Counted from the stretch's first letter, positions 16,001 through 25,258 are shown. The stretch is 44,293 nucleotides of DNA from Glaciecola sp. UBA1851 (GCA_002338515.1 DDIL01000057.1:45571-89863), one strand, 5' to 3'. The notes: a model not told the origin generated them from the sequence alone. A program made the numbers and translations.

Positions 16001-16804
16001 ATGGAAAATAACGAAGCTAAGGACGATAGCGAGGAAGTAGCAAAAAAGGTATCTTATTGGCGTAAATTCCAAAGTGGTGCCTTTGTAAGTGCTGCATTAC
16101 TAGTATCGGCAGGTCAATGGAATGACTCCAAAGAGTTAGCCTTAAGCCTGTATTCTTCTTTTGTAGAAAACTTCACCCACACGTTACAGTATGAACTCAT
16201 AGAAAAAATAAACGTTGGCAATAGCGTTCAGTATATCTCTTCAGTCATTGGTGAGCCTAATATGATAAAGCGCTCAAAACTAGACCCTGAAGTGCAGTTC
16301 TTTTATTACAATAAAGAAAAGTTCTCACTTACCATTATGCTTGGTAAAGAGCGTGTTAATGGGTATAGCGTTATGTCAAAGGTTGATGATTTTGAACCAA
16401 AAATTCCATTTGCCGAAACCTTAGGGCAAGTAACTCTAGCAAGTGCTAACAGCGGTGACTATTCCTACAACTTCGATACTGGCAACCTTATCTACTACAC
16501 AGAATCTCAAGATTTAGGAAAGGAGAAGATGTATTTATCGCTTGTTAGAGGCTACATAGAATACGCCGCTAATTTAGCCACTGAAGATGACGATGCACAA
16601 TATAGAAACAAGATACACGGGCAACTAGATAAGTTAATGCAGCAAGAAACCTTTGGTGAAAATGAACAATCATTAACTTCCACAATTTCAGGTATAAGAG
16701 GCTTAGTGCGGCCAAATTATTATGCCATTTCTGAGTTAAGTAACTCTATCATGGCTGAATCGCTCCTCACTCGGTTTGAATTTCAAGCGCTAACTAAATC
16801 CTGA
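16001..16804 (+). CDS. uncharacterised membrane-anchored protein (plus arm, gene 2)
   Basis: This 267-residue protein has a charged N-terminus (about 25 residues), one hydrophobic segment (about 28-43) and then a soluble domain. There is no cleavable signal motif, so it is probably an inner-membrane protein with the bulk in the periplasm. A stretch near residues 70-120 (VIGEPNMIK, then FFYYNKEKFSLTIML and a VNGYSVM turn) looks like the small repeat fold seen in some uncharacterised gammaproteobacterial proteins (ETEC_3214-like). I am unsure of that match. The gene starts 79 bases after the LPP20 lipoprotein gene and 16 bases before the lytic transglycosylase gene, so it belongs to the same operon. 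No function can be given. Confidence 0.75.
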   Translation: MENNEAKDDSEEVAKKVSYWRKFQSGAFVSAALLVSAGQWNDSKELALSLYSSFVENFTHTLQYELIEKINVGNSVQYISSVIGEPNMIKRSKLDPEVQFFYYNKEKFSLTIMLGKERVNGYSVMSKVDDFEPKIPFAETLGQVTLASANSGDYSYNFDTGNLIYYTESQDLGKEKMYLSLVRGYIEYAANLATEDDDAQYRNKIHGQLDKLMQQETFGENEQSLTSTISGIRGLVRPNYYAISELSNSIMAESLLTRFEFQALTKS

Positions 16805-16820
16805 CCAATAAGGTAAGTTT

Positions 16821-18224
16821 ATGACTATTGAGAAAAAATTTATACCAGTTGTTATAACGGCTGTATTAGCATTTTCCATCCCACCGGTCTATTCCCAAAC
16901 AACACCCGATCCATTTGATGAGCTAGAAAACGAGATTGCTAAATTAGAGTCGGAAGGCAGTGAAGAAGATTTGGCAGCCTATATTGAATGGCGAGATCAG
17001 TATTTGGCAAATTATCAAAAATTTAGAGAAGAACATTTCGGCCGCCTTGACGACATTAGAGACCAACTTATAAACACATGGGGCGAGTCAGATATTAGTT
17101 CGGCTACCGAAGTGGTAGTTTACAGTGAAGACGAAACAACTAAAACCATTATAGATTTAGAAAAAAATGAAGTGCGTGTAAGTGTACTACATGACTCGAA
17201 ACAACCCGTTACCCCCGATATTATTTTTGATGAACTGAACTCATTAATGAATGATGATGTTAAGCCATTAGCCTTCGTTGAACAACTAAATATAGAATCT
17301 ACAGAGCCTCTGGTTACTCAGGCGGTTGTATCCGAGCGTTCAATCCCTATCGTTAGCAATATGACTGCGTTAATAGAAAAGGAAAAGCAAAAAATTGAAG
17401 CTCAAGCATTAGCGCAAGCTCGAGAAGTTGAGAAGATTGCGGATATCACAGTAATTGAAACTGACCAACCTATACAAGAAGTGGAAGAGGCGAAACTTGA
17501 AGAAAAAGTTCGCACTGAACTCGTTCAGATAAATAAAGAGCGCCAACAAAGAATAGATAAACTCTTAGAATCTACCAAAAACGCAGTTAACAACGATGTA
17601 AAAGAGGCACTAAAAGATAAGAAAATAACAACTTATACAATGCCTCTAAAACAGTCAAATTACATAAAAAAAGCAGAACGTTTTCAAAGTTATATTTATC
17701 AATACAGTGAAAAGTGGAATATTTCGCAGAGTTTGTTGTTTGCAATTATGCACACAGAAAGTCATTTTAATCCAAGCGCTCAATCACACATCCCAGCATT
17801 TGGACTGATGCAAATAGTACCCCAATCAGCTGGACTTGATGTAAATAGATTTTTATATAAGAAAGATGAGTTAATGACCAAAGACTATTTGTTCACGCCT
17901 CAGAAAAATATTGAAACCGGGGTGGCATATGTACATATTCTTAATTCAAGATACCTTTCATCGATAACAGACCCTGCTAGCAGAAGATACTGCATAATCG
18001 CCGCTTATAATACCGGCGCAGGCAACGTTGCGAAAACCTTTAATAATGACGGCTCAAGGAATATTAGAAAGGCAGCTAAAATTATTAATAGCATGACACC
18101 GGAAGAGGTTCGTCAACAATTACTAAATAATTTACCGTACGATGAAACGAGGAAGTATTTAACGAAGGTATTGGATCGTCAAACTATTTATAAGCCAATG
18201 GATACAGGAAGTAACCGTATCTGA
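16821..18224 (+). CDS. MltC-like lytic transglycosylase (plus arm, gene 3)
   Basis: Lytic transglycosylases cut peptidoglycan glycan strands, leaving 1,6-anhydromuramic ends. This 467-residue protein has a signal peptide (to about VYSQ, residue 26). An N-terminal domain like that of MltC (DUF3393; TWGES and VVVYSEDETTKTIIDLE near 86-113) follows. A long charged linker (about 180-275) leads to an SLT domain (about 285-460). Catalytic Glu313 lies in HTESHFNPSA; FGLMQIVP and the AAYNTGAGN motif are also present. E. coli MltC is a ~360-residue lipoprotein; this one lacks a lipobox and has an expanded linker. A second paralogue lies in the opposite arm at 22877-24400. It could open the wall for an envelope-spanning assembly. 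Confidence 0.9.
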   Translation: MTIEKKFIPVVITAVLAFSIPPVYSQTTPDPFDELENEIAKLESEGSEEDLAAYIEWRDQYLANYQKFREEHFGRLDDIRDQLINTWGESDISSATEVVVYSEDETTKTIIDLEKNEVRVSVLHDSKQPVTPDIIFDELNSLMNDDVKPLAFVEQLNIESTEPLVTQAVVSERSIPIVSNMTALIEKEKQKIEAQALAQAREVEKIADITVIETDQPIQEVEEAKLEEKVRTELVQINKERQQRIDKLLESTKNAVNNDVKEALKDKKITTYTMPLKQSNYIKKAERFQSYIYQYSEKWNISQSLLFAIMHTESHFNPSAQSHIPAFGLMQIVPQSAGLDVNRFLYKKDELMTKDYLFTPQKNIETGVAYVHILNSRYLSSITDPASRRYCIIAAYNTGAGNVAKTFNNDGSRNIRKAAKIINSMTPEEVRQQLLNNLPYDETRKYLTKVLDRQTIYKPMDTGSNRI

Positions 18225-18265
18225 ATAAAACAGAACATCCGACTAACGCGAATGTTCCAATAGTA

Positions 18266-18292
18266 GAAAAAGTATAAATATAATACTTTTTC
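18266..18292 (+). other. AT-rich hairpin inside the plus arm
   Basis: A perfect 10-base stem (GAAAAAGTAT / ATACTTTTTC, 7-base loop) lies in the 120-base gap between the MltC-like gene and the next lipoprotein gene. It may weaken transcription into, or set message stability for, the last two genes. The stem is AT-rich, so it is weak as a terminator. Confidence 0.4.
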
Positions 18293-18344
18293 GAATTACA
18301 GTTATTAAGATTAATACAACCAGACTTTGGAAGGTGACAGCCAT

Positions 18345-19235
18345 ATGCAATCATACAAACAAACATTCCTTCATAACATCCTACTCTTAGTAGGTATCTC
18401 CTTTTTTCTCGGCGGATGTGCTTCTAAAGTAGCAGTAGATTCAGTCGTGGATATGCCCAGTAAATCAGGCGTTTCACTGAAAAGTGTTGGCATTGCAAAA
18501 TTCAGTGGTGACAAATATGACGTTAGCAGTAATGCGCTAATGGCAAAAGTTAAATCTGGGTTAATTAACCAAGGCCATGTACAGGTCAATAACAATTCAC
18601 CTTTTACATTGCATGGTGAAATTAGCCCCTCTAAAACTGAGAGTCAGCAGTGGCGAGAGAAGCATGAGGGTAAAGATAGCACTTGGTACAGTTATCATGT
18701 GTCTGTAAATAAGTCACTTACCGTTACCTATTACGTAGTGAGTGGGAATAATACACTTACCAGTGGTTCTGAGACCTTTAATTATAATAAAGAAAAAAGT
18801 GAAGAAGACTATAAGAAAGCGAAAAGTAAACTTCCTTCAGATACTCAACTTGCCAATATACTTGTAGATCAAGCAGCAGAGTACATAGTAAAACAAATTT
18901 CGCCTTATAGAGCGCAAGTAAAATTGAATTATTTGAATGGAGACGATGAAAATTTGGAATTAGGAATCGAGTATGTGAAAAAAGCGAGACTCGACCAAGC
19001 ATTCAGTATATTTGATCAAATTGCCCAAAATAGCGTTTCAATCGAAGATCAGGCAAAAGCTATTCATAATCAAGGATTGATCCTACTAATGCAAAAACAA
19101 CATTCAAAAGCTTATGAGTTAATGACCAAAGCGAACCTAATCGACCCAAGAAATATGGATATATTAGACTCAATGAAAAATGTTGAAGATTACAAAGTCT
19201 TAAACGATAAACATAAACGACAAATAGGTATCTAA
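18345..19235 (+). CDS. CsgG/FlgO-like lipoprotein with TPR-like tail (plus arm, gene 4)
   Basis: I start this at ATG 18345, with GGAAGGTGA 7-8 bases upstream; a TTG six codons earlier has nothing to recommend it. The 296-residue protein has a lipobox (LGGC) with a signal peptide. Residues about 35-190 have an alternating strand/helix pattern (VGIAKFSG, then a helix and a strand FTLHGEIS). This recalls the anticodon-binding-like domain of CsgG, FlgO and TolB-N. Residues about 200-285 look like two TPR-type helical hairpins (LDQAFSIFDQIAQ; HSKAYELMTKANLIDPRN). The stop codon abuts the next ATG, so the two lipoproteins are co-translated. The CsgG-like assignment is weaker than for the minus-arm proteins. 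Confidence 0.7.
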   Translation: MQSYKQTFLHNILLLVGISFFLGGCASKVAVDSVVDMPSKSGVSLKSVGIAKFSGDKYDVSSNALMAKVKSGLINQGHVQVNNNSPFTLHGEISPSKTESQQWREKHEGKDSTWYSYHVSVNKSLTVTYYVVSGNNTLTSGSETFNYNKEKSEEDYKKAKSKLPSDTQLANILVDQAAEYIVKQISPYRAQVKLNYLNGDDENLELGIEYVKKARLDQAFSIFDQIAQNSVSIEDQAKAIHNQGLILLMQKQHSKAYELMTKANLIDPRNMDILDSMKNVEDYKVLNDKHKRQIGI

Positions 19236-19778
19236 ATGAAACTTTTTATTTTGTCCATAGCAGTTTTGCTTCTTACTGCGTGCAATAGCACCAAGGATAA
19301 CAATTACAGTATTATTGTACCTGCCTCAAAAAGTTCGCTAATACAGCCATCTACACTTGTTCAGTCAAATGGCAAGTTTAAGATTATGTATCAAAAAGAT
19401 GAAGATGGACAAAATATTACAAAAACAATTAATCGCTCCACAAAAGTGAAAGGGAGCGATTTAGAAACACTGAAAGACCTGCGAGAGCGGGCAAAAAAAC
19501 AAATTGTTCAAGTAGCAACTGAAGAAGTAAACGGTATCGTCATTAACTCTACGCAAAAAATTAACACTACCATGATTCAAGTAAGACAAGGTAATCAAAA
19601 TCAACAGTACTCACGACAGAATTTTACTGAGGATGCCGTTGCTCAGACGGCTGGTATTGCTAGAATAACTAATATGGTATGCGATACCCTACCTAGTAGG
19701 GGATCAAGTCTAGAGTTAGCTTGCAGTGGAGATGTAACGGTACCGCTTATCAAAGAAATCTTTATTGACGATAAATAA
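19236..19778 (+). CDS. small lipoprotein, possibly LPP20-like (plus arm, gene 5)
   Basis: A 180-residue lipoprotein with lipobox LTAC (Cys16). The middle has a long helix (LRERAKKQIVQVATEEVNG, residues about 82-100) followed by polar strands and two cysteines (near 149 and 160) that could pair. The helix plus strand order resembles LPP20/FlgP-like domains, but identity is low and I am unsure. The ATG immediately follows the TAA of the preceding gene, which implies translational coupling. It ends the plus arm, 140 bases before the convergent minus arm. Confidence 0.7.
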   Translation: MKLFILSIAVLLLTACNSTKDNNYSIIVPASKSSLIQPSTLVQSNGKFKIMYQKDEDGQNITKTINRSTKVKGSDLETLKDLRERAKKQIVQVATEEVNGIVINSTQKINTTMIQVRQGNQNQQYSRQNFTEDAVAQTAGIARITNMVCDTLPSRGSSLELACSGDVTVPLIKEIFIDDK

Positions 19779-19866
19779 ATCGACAACAAAATTAAACTTT
19801 GGGGTAGTTGCAATATCTCTCTTAAACATTCTAGAGTATTTAGTTAAGGACTGAGCATAATTAATA

Positions 19867-19889
19867 TAGGTAGTTAGATAGACTACCTA
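19867..19889. terminator. hairpin between the two convergent arms
   Basis: A perfect 8-base stem (TAGGTAGT / ACTACCTA) with a 7-base loop is placed between the ends of the plus arm (19778) and minus arm (19919). It lacks a T tract on either side, so it may act with Rho or as a stability element. Confidence 0.5.
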
Positions 19890-19918
19890 AACCTAACAAC
19901 GCATGTGACCTTAATATA

Positions 19919-20914
19919 TTAATCTAAAACAATAATAATTTTTGGCGTGGCGAAAAAATCATCGTTAGCCAGTTGTGCTAACTTTATTGCATTGGCTGAC
20001 GTTAATTTTATGCTAGATGGTTTGCTTGAGTCGGCCTGAGCTTTTATTAACAATGGCTTATCGCCCACAATAGGATGATTCATAGCAAATTCAAGAGAGC
20101 GAGAAAATAACGATAGTAATTTGCCCGACTCAATTAAACTTTGCTTATCGTCAATGGATGGATACAATATTTTACCGTTTGGCTTAAGTAGCTCTGGGGT
20201 CATGGATGGCATAAATCGATATCCACGCACATCAATAATCAGTCCACTTGGTTGGTCTTGTAATTTGGCATCTTCAAGCGCAGGATTAGCGGTTAAGATA
20301 CTCGCTTCCAGTTTCGATACTCGTAAATCTAAACGTTCAAATTCATTATTTAATTGCTCGGGTACAGCAATTGATGTATTAGTTTGCATCGCCATAGCTG
20401 ATGAAAAGAAACCAAAGCCTAACTCTCCATGAAAAAAAGCATCCCATAACAAACCCAACTCAGATTGGCCTTGTATAGATTCTTCATAAACACTTTGCGT
20501 TAATTTACCATCTACAAATACCCCCATTACTACCTTACACGTTTCTTCATCAACTAACTCTCTATCAATTACCGCTGCGCCTTTCACTACGCCATCTACA
20601 GCAGACTTAACTGAATCATGGGCATCAGCCATGCTAGAAAGGTTAGTTTCAACCGTAACCTTTACGCCTTTAATCGACTCAAGTAGATTACGTTGCGCAT
20701 CCGTTACTGCGGCTCTGCAGGCTAACAAACGCCCTACGGATTGCCGTTTGTCTTCAGGCGCAACACCAAAACCTTCAGCAGTTACCATGCCCGAACTCCA
20801 ATTCATTTTAGATGAAACAGACAGCCACTGATTATATTCACCTAATTGCTGAGCGGTAGAAGAAAATCCTATTATTAAAAGAGTTATAAGTGATAGCGCT
20901 TTAAATTGTTTCAT
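19919..20914 (-). CDS. LPP20/FlgP-like periplasmic protein with extra C-terminal domain (minus arm, gene 8)
   Basis: I start at MKQFKAL (331 residues); the open frame extends 17 codons upstream into the previous gene, but the signal peptide begins here (cleavage near STAQQ). Residues about 40-150 have the LPP20 pattern: VTAEGFGVAP, the helix ACRAAVTDAQRNLLESIKG, a threonine-rich strand, VKGAAV, and the closing strand with VVMGVFVDG. The C-terminal part (about 200-331) is an extra mixed alpha/beta domain with GYRFMPSM and IIIVLD at the end, without a family I know. The ATG shares one base with the stop of the upstream gene (TAATG), so translation is coupled. It is the last gene of the eight-gene minus arm. 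Confidence 0.78.
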   Translation of the reverse strand: MKQFKALSLITLLIIGFSSTAQQLGEYNQWLSVSSKMNWSSGMVTAEGFGVAPEDKRQSVGRLLACRAAVTDAQRNLLESIKGVKVTVETNLSSMADAHDSVKSAVDGVVKGAAVIDRELVDEETCKVVMGVFVDGKLTQSVYEESIQGQSELGLLWDAFFHGELGFGFFSSAMAMQTNTSIAVPEQLNNEFERLDLRVSKLEASILTANPALEDAKLQDQPSGLIIDVRGYRFMPSMTPELLKPNGKILYPSIDDKQSLIESGKLLSLFSRSLEFAMNHPIVGDKPLLIKAQADSSKPSSIKLTSANAIKLAQLANDDFFATPKIIIVLD

Positions 20915-22872
20915 TAGTATTTTACCTTCCCTAGAACGGACATCATGTCGGCCGCAGGTTGCCATTGATTGTTAGTTGCATCTATTGTGTAAGTTGATGA
21001 GTTTTGAATATGAAAGGGTAAATTATTCATAAACTGACTTTGTTTAATTGATAATCTTGCATCATTTGCAACAACGATTGCACTTGTATTACTGCCATTT
21101 ATTACAATATTTCGTACAGCAACATTTGCTTGATTTTGAATTGATAAAGCAGAAAATTTACTATTAATAATTTCACCATTTGAGATCATAGGTTTACCCG
21201 CCAATACCTCAATACCAATACCCGCATTTGTTACCCTAAACCCATTTAATTCCAAATGGCGTTGACTATTTAAGGTAATAAATGTGTGATCACTTTGATT
21301 GCTATTTAATGACCTAAAAATAACCGGTGAAGCACCAAAGGTAGTCACGCCGCCCAATATATTCAGCGAACCAGAACTAGAAAACTCTATAATGACGCCA
21401 GGCTCAATAAAAATCATGGCATTTCTAGCTATGGTAGTAATATCGTCAATTAAGTAAGGACTATTGGCTTTTGTTAAGCGGGAATCTTGATTAATAAACT
21501 GAGGTAATCTACCCGTACTAACAACTTTCGCCTGTTTAATAGCGTTGTTAGGTAAAAATAATGAGGTTAATTGTACAGGTTGACTTTGATTATCCGCTTT
21601 ATCTTTAGCGACTAATTCATAACTATATTGCGAGAAGGGCACTAAATTACTTGGCATTATAACGCGAGAGCCTCGCGTTAAATTAATCAACTGTTTTTCA
21701 TCATTCACCACAGAATATAACAAGTACTCAAGATTGGGTTCTGGCGCCTCCCAATAAATTCTAACCTCTCCCTCGGCAAGTTCGATGTAGGCTTCACTTG
21801 GTGGTTGTGGCTCAGTATTATCAAATTCAATCAGACCTAATGAGCTAATTTTCCGCGCTCTATTTCCCATTTTATCCACTAAATAAGCAGTCATCATCAA
21901 GTCTTGTCCATCCCAGTTTTTATCGACTGGGATATCCACAAAATACGCGCCCGTTGACGTTTCACGCGTGTTAAATAGTTGATTGATTCCTTCTATGGCA
22001 ATATTCACACTATGATTTGATGGCGCTTTTACACCTACCTTAATCACGTCACCGTATTTAAGCGATTTATTACTCGCATCATGAACTACGCTGTCTATAT
22101 ATAAACCGTGCTGTGTAAACGCACCTTCTGGCTGAGGGATACTTGTTGCAATCATACGGCCAATTTTGTCAGTAACAGCAAATACGTTTTCTTTACCGGC
22201 ATGCAACGCGGTTACCGCTAAACTGTATAAAAGAGTGAAAGGATCGGCTCCCATACCACCCTCTAAGGAGCGTTCGGCAAAGGTGTCTTGCCAAATTATA
22301 GAGCCTTTCTCGTTCACCATTTTAATATCTACCTTAAAGTAAATATGCGAGGCAACACCAACATAGGTAATATCTGAACTCACAATTTCAGCTAACAAAA
22401 TGCCATCGACATCTAACAACCCAGTAAGAAACTCCGCATCTTGAGCCGAGAAACCTCCTTGTTGGTTAAGTAATTGAATGCGCTGATCAACCTCATTAGT
22501 TCGAACGAATAAGAAATTTGTACTAGATAAGTGATTAAAAATAGACTCTCTCATCATCTCTAAATTTTCTAGATCGACATTAGACGAAGAGGTAAGCGGC
22601 ATTAGTGCAAGTAATTGAGGAAGACGAGGCTTGTCTTCATTTTTTGTACTATCATTATTCGTTTGCGCTACCACTCCTTTAGTACGATTGGTAACTGTAT
22701 TTTTTTTGTTATCTTCTTCAGGGATAGCTTGTGTATTATCATTTACGACTACATCATTAGCATCATTCAAGCTTGCCTGTTCAGTTTGTGTTTCAGTTGA
22801 TGAACACGAAAATAGCCATGCGCTTACTATACACACCCCAAGTACTCTTGATATACAACGTGTTTTACTCAT
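20914..22872 (-). CDS. GNA1162-like lipoprotein fused to Fn3-like and beta-helix regions (minus arm, gene 7)
   Basis: This lipoprotein (652 residues from MSKTRC; lipobox FSC) has a charged linker to about residue 75. A domain like DUF799/GNA1162 follows at about 75-230: LLALMPLTSSS, a helix, and GLLDVDGILLAEI. GNA1162 is an outer-membrane lipoprotein encoded beside CsgG in Neisseria. Residues about 235-440 are Ig/Fn3-like (LEYLLYSVVNDEKQ). Residues about 455-640 show short repeating strands with turns (NGFRVTNAGIGIEVL; ISNGEIINSKFSALSI), a right-handed beta-helix pattern. An ATG five codons earlier overlaps the preceding gene and is also possible. The three-part fusion is unusual. Confidence 0.75.
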   Translation of the reverse strand: MSKTRCISRVLGVCIVSAWLFSCSSTETQTEQASLNDANDVVVNDNTQAIPEEDNKKNTVTNRTKGVVAQTNNDSTKNEDKPRLPQLLALMPLTSSSNVDLENLEMMRESIFNHLSSTNFLFVRTNEVDQRIQLLNQQGGFSAQDAEFLTGLLDVDGILLAEIVSSDITYVGVASHIYFKVDIKMVNEKGSIIWQDTFAERSLEGGMGADPFTLLYSLAVTALHAGKENVFAVTDKIGRMIATSIPQPEGAFTQHGLYIDSVVHDASNKSLKYGDVIKVGVKAPSNHSVNIAIEGINQLFNTRETSTGAYFVDIPVDKNWDGQDLMMTAYLVDKMGNRARKISSLGLIEFDNTEPQPPSEAYIELAEGEVRIYWEAPEPNLEYLLYSVVNDEKQLINLTRGSRVIMPSNLVPFSQYSYELVAKDKADNQSQPVQLTSLFLPNNAIKQAKVVSTGRLPQFINQDSRLTKANSPYLIDDITTIARNAMIFIEPGVIIEFSSSGSLNILGGVTTFGASPVIFRSLNSNQSDHTFITLNSQRHLELNGFRVTNAGIGIEVLAGKPMISNGEIINSKFSALSIQNQANVAVRNIVINGSNTSAIVVANDARLSIKQSQFMNNLPFHIQNSSTYTIDATNNQWQPAADMMSVLGKVKY

Positions 22873-22876
22873 GATA

Positions 22877-24400
22877 CTAAGTGCCATCTAAGTGTTGATA
22901 CTTCTCGCGTTTTGAGAGCACCTTGGTTAGGTAATTTTTTGTTTCTACCGCAGGCAAGTTCTGCTGCAGGTAGTTGAAATAATCGTCAGGGGCATACTCA
23001 TTAATTTCCCTTATTGCCTGTCTAATTCGTTTTTTACCCGTTACTGTATTCGCCAAGTTTCCAACGCCGGTATTGTAGCTAGCAATAATGCTATACAGTT
23101 TATTTTGCTCATTATCAATACCACGTAAATAACGACTTTGTAACACGTCAATGTAGGCTGTACCTAGCTCAAGATTATTGTCCACATCGTACAAATATTC
23201 TGGAGTAAGAACTTTTTTATAGCCATAAATATGGTTATAAGCATCAATTCCTGCCGTTTTAGGCACCAGTTGCATTAATCCAAAGGCGGGTATATGTGAC
23301 GTCGCCATCGGATTAAAGCTAGATTCGGCTTCAATAATCGCTAATATTAATGACACATCTACACCATACTTTTCTGACATATCGTTAATAACGGGCATAC
23401 GTTCATCAATAAGGCGCTGTTGATAGTTATTCACAAAGGGGACTTTGATTGACCAAGACGTTTCTGTCTCTTCAAGCTTCATTACCTGCGCGAGTGTTTC
23501 CTCACTAAAAGTATTTGCCTCTTCAATAATCGGCTTATTAACGGTATTGATGCCAGTATTTGTTTCAGCAATAATATCTGATGTTGTAAGTGCAGGGGCA
23601 GCTTGCTTTTCTACTAAAGCATCTATTAGCGAATCAACTTTGGTATTCACCAGCACGGGTGCAACAGTAACCATTGCATTGTAATTAGCTTTAGGAGTAA
23701 AAGTAGAAAAATCTGCGTACTTAGATGCGTTATCAGTATTTTGTTTAGTCGGCCTTACTTTTGCTGCTTGTGGAGGGCGAGTAGTTTCATTTTGCTCTGC
23801 GATTGACGCTACTTCAGGCTCAATTTTTGCTACTTCCTGTTTAATTGCTTGACCAAACACGTCCATTTCTTGCAAAGATGATGCGTTATTTTCCTCTAAC
23901 TTACTTGCGAACTCTTGTAGTCTAATCAGGTTTTTGACTGTATCGCCGTCTTTTTTAACCTCAATCTCGTAATATCCTTGTTCAAAGTCATACGTAATTC
24001 GTTCACTTAATGATTCACTATAAGCCACCCAAACCGTTCCATTTGGTACAACCACATCGCCTGGCCAAACAACTTCTATTTTTTTAGTTTGAGTATCAAA
24101 TGCTTTTTGAATCGCCTCTTGCAACGCATTAAACTGAGCTTCTAAATTAGCATCTAATTGCATAAAAGACGCTTCTAATTCCGCCTCCATGTCATCAAAC
24201 TCATCATCTAAATCGTCTTTAAAAACATTCAACGGGCTGGTTTGACTAGATTGTAGTACGCTAGAAGTGATTAATATATTGGGGGTATCAGCAAATAAGT
24301 TAGGAAGGTTGAACGCAAGCAAACTGAGCAAAAATAGTTTTGGATGAAATAGTTTTCTGATATAACAAAAACGGCTTTTTTGTATTGTATTGTGTGTCAT
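22877..24400 (-). CDS. MltC-like lytic transglycosylase (minus arm, gene 6)
   Basis: This 507-residue protein is the partner of the plus-arm transglycosylase. A signal peptide with a long n-region (core about 22-37, ending LFAD) is followed by a helical segment rich in acidic residues. Next comes an MltC N-domain-like strand set (VVWPGDVVVPNGTVW, residues about 110-124). A low-complexity linker (about 195-310) leads to an SLT domain (about 320-500) with catalytic Glu359 in EAESSFNPM, then FGLMQLVP and ASYNTGVGN. Both copies lack a lipobox and have long linkers. The gene lies 47 bases after the LPP20-like gene and 4 bases before (or overlapping) the GNA1162-like gene. Confidence 0.9.
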   Translation of the reverse strand: MTHNTIQKSRFCYIRKLFHPKLFLLSLLAFNLPNLFADTPNILITSSVLQSSQTSPLNVFKDDLDDEFDDMEAELEASFMQLDANLEAQFNALQEAIQKAFDTQTKKIEVVWPGDVVVPNGTVWVAYSESLSERITYDFEQGYYEIEVKKDGDTVKNLIRLQEFASKLEENNASSLQEMDVFGQAIKQEVAKIEPEVASIAEQNETTRPPQAAKVRPTKQNTDNASKYADFSTFTPKANYNAMVTVAPVLVNTKVDSLIDALVEKQAAPALTTSDIIAETNTGINTVNKPIIEEANTFSEETLAQVMKLEETETSWSIKVPFVNNYQQRLIDERMPVINDMSEKYGVDVSLILAIIEAESSFNPMATSHIPAFGLMQLVPKTAGIDAYNHIYGYKKVLTPEYLYDVDNNLELGTAYIDVLQSRYLRGIDNEQNKLYSIIASYNTGVGNLANTVTGKKRIRQAIREINEYAPDDYFNYLQQNLPAVETKNYLTKVLSKREKYQHLDGT

Positions 24401-24447
24401 TTAACATTGCCTGCCAGTTTTATCATATTCAAAGAATAAGTATGCTA

Positions 24448-24867
24448 TTAATTTAGGTTACTTACCGCATCTTGTAGTGTTGGTTGAGATTTGCACCGTG
24501 GATGGAATTCATTCACACATACCGCCATTCTCACTTCAACCAGAATAGTTTCATCATCTTTCGTTGTAACTGAATCAAGTTCAAATGCGCCTTTTAGAAC
24601 GGCTTTTACGCGCGTACCCACTTTGTCACTGGTTACTTCAAAGTCTTCCATGATGGTGCCGCCAGTTAAGCGCAAACCTTTTATTTGTTCAACTAAGTTT
24701 CGCTGAGCATCTAGCTGTGCCGCGCGTTTTGCCATTACTTTTGCTTGCTGTTCAAACGGCACTTTACTTAAGTCTGCTGCGCCAAAACCAGTTGCCACAA
24801 TTAAACCGTCTTCTGCATAGCTCAAATGACTGAAAAGTATTGTGAATAAAATAATAACGCGTTTCAT
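24448..24867 (-). CDS. LPP20/FlgP-like small periplasmic protein (minus arm, gene 5)
   Basis: I start at MKRVIIL (139 residues), where AGGAG lies 7 bases upstream; an in-frame ATG 17 codons earlier lacks a signal peptide at its N-terminus. The signal peptide ends near SYAE. The mature protein is almost only an LPP20 domain: GLIVATGFGAAD, the helix AKRAAQLDAQRNLVEQIKG, TGGTIMEDF, VLKGAFELD, and a closing strand ILVEVRMAV. The same arrangement occurs in Vibrio FlgP, though FlgP is a lipoprotein and this has no lipobox. Two cysteines near the end could pair. It closely resembles the LPP20 part of the last gene in this arm. Confidence 0.8.
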   Translation of the reverse strand: MKRVIILFTILFSHLSYAEDGLIVATGFGAADLSKVPFEQQAKVMAKRAAQLDAQRNLVEQIKGLRLTGGTIMEDFEVTSDKVGTRVKAVLKGAFELDSVTTKDDETILVEVRMAVCVNEFHPRCKSQPTLQDAVSNLN

Positions 24868-24877
24868 TGGGTTACTC

Positions 24878-25258
24878 CTAATTATGACTCTTCGTCTTTT
24901 TGCTATCCATTTCATCAATTAGCACATTGACTAAATCAATTTGAACCCCTTCTTCAATGGATTCGACTAATTCGTTTGTTACTTCAACTTTAAAAGCACT
25001 ATTTAATAGGTATTTTTTAGATTGTAAAAGCAACTTTCTGCATGCTAGTGGGGCATACTCTACCGCTTCAGTAAGAGAGGCATGAACGAGTATTTTCTTA
25101 CCTTTATCAAATACGCACTCTTCATAAGTCGCTTTAATTCTTTGCAATGCCTCGCTTTGTAGAGGTTTACTGTTGGTTGCCTCTTGCGCATTAATGCACA
25201 AACTAAAAGGTAACAAAAGAACAAATACTACCCGCTTAATGCTTAATATAAAATTCAC
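24878..25258 (-). CDS. small periplasmic protein of unknown function (minus arm, gene 4)
   Basis: A 126-residue protein with a Sec signal peptide (core LLLPFSLC, cleavage near NAQE). The mature 100 residues are largely helical and contain two cysteines (near residues 48 and 73) likely to form a disulfide. I do not recognise the family. The start is GTG and overlaps the stop of the Fn3 gene by 4 bases (GTGA); it ends 10 bases before the next start codon. That tight packing supports a role in the same apparatus, perhaps as a small periplasmic chaperone or adaptor, which is a guess. Confidence 0.72.
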   Translation of the reverse strand: MNFILSIKRVVFVLLLPFSLCINAQEATNSKPLQSEALQRIKATYEECVFDKGKKILVHASLTEAVEYAPLACRKLLLQSKKYLLNSAFKVEVTNELVESIEEGVQIDLVNVLIDEMDSKKTKSHN

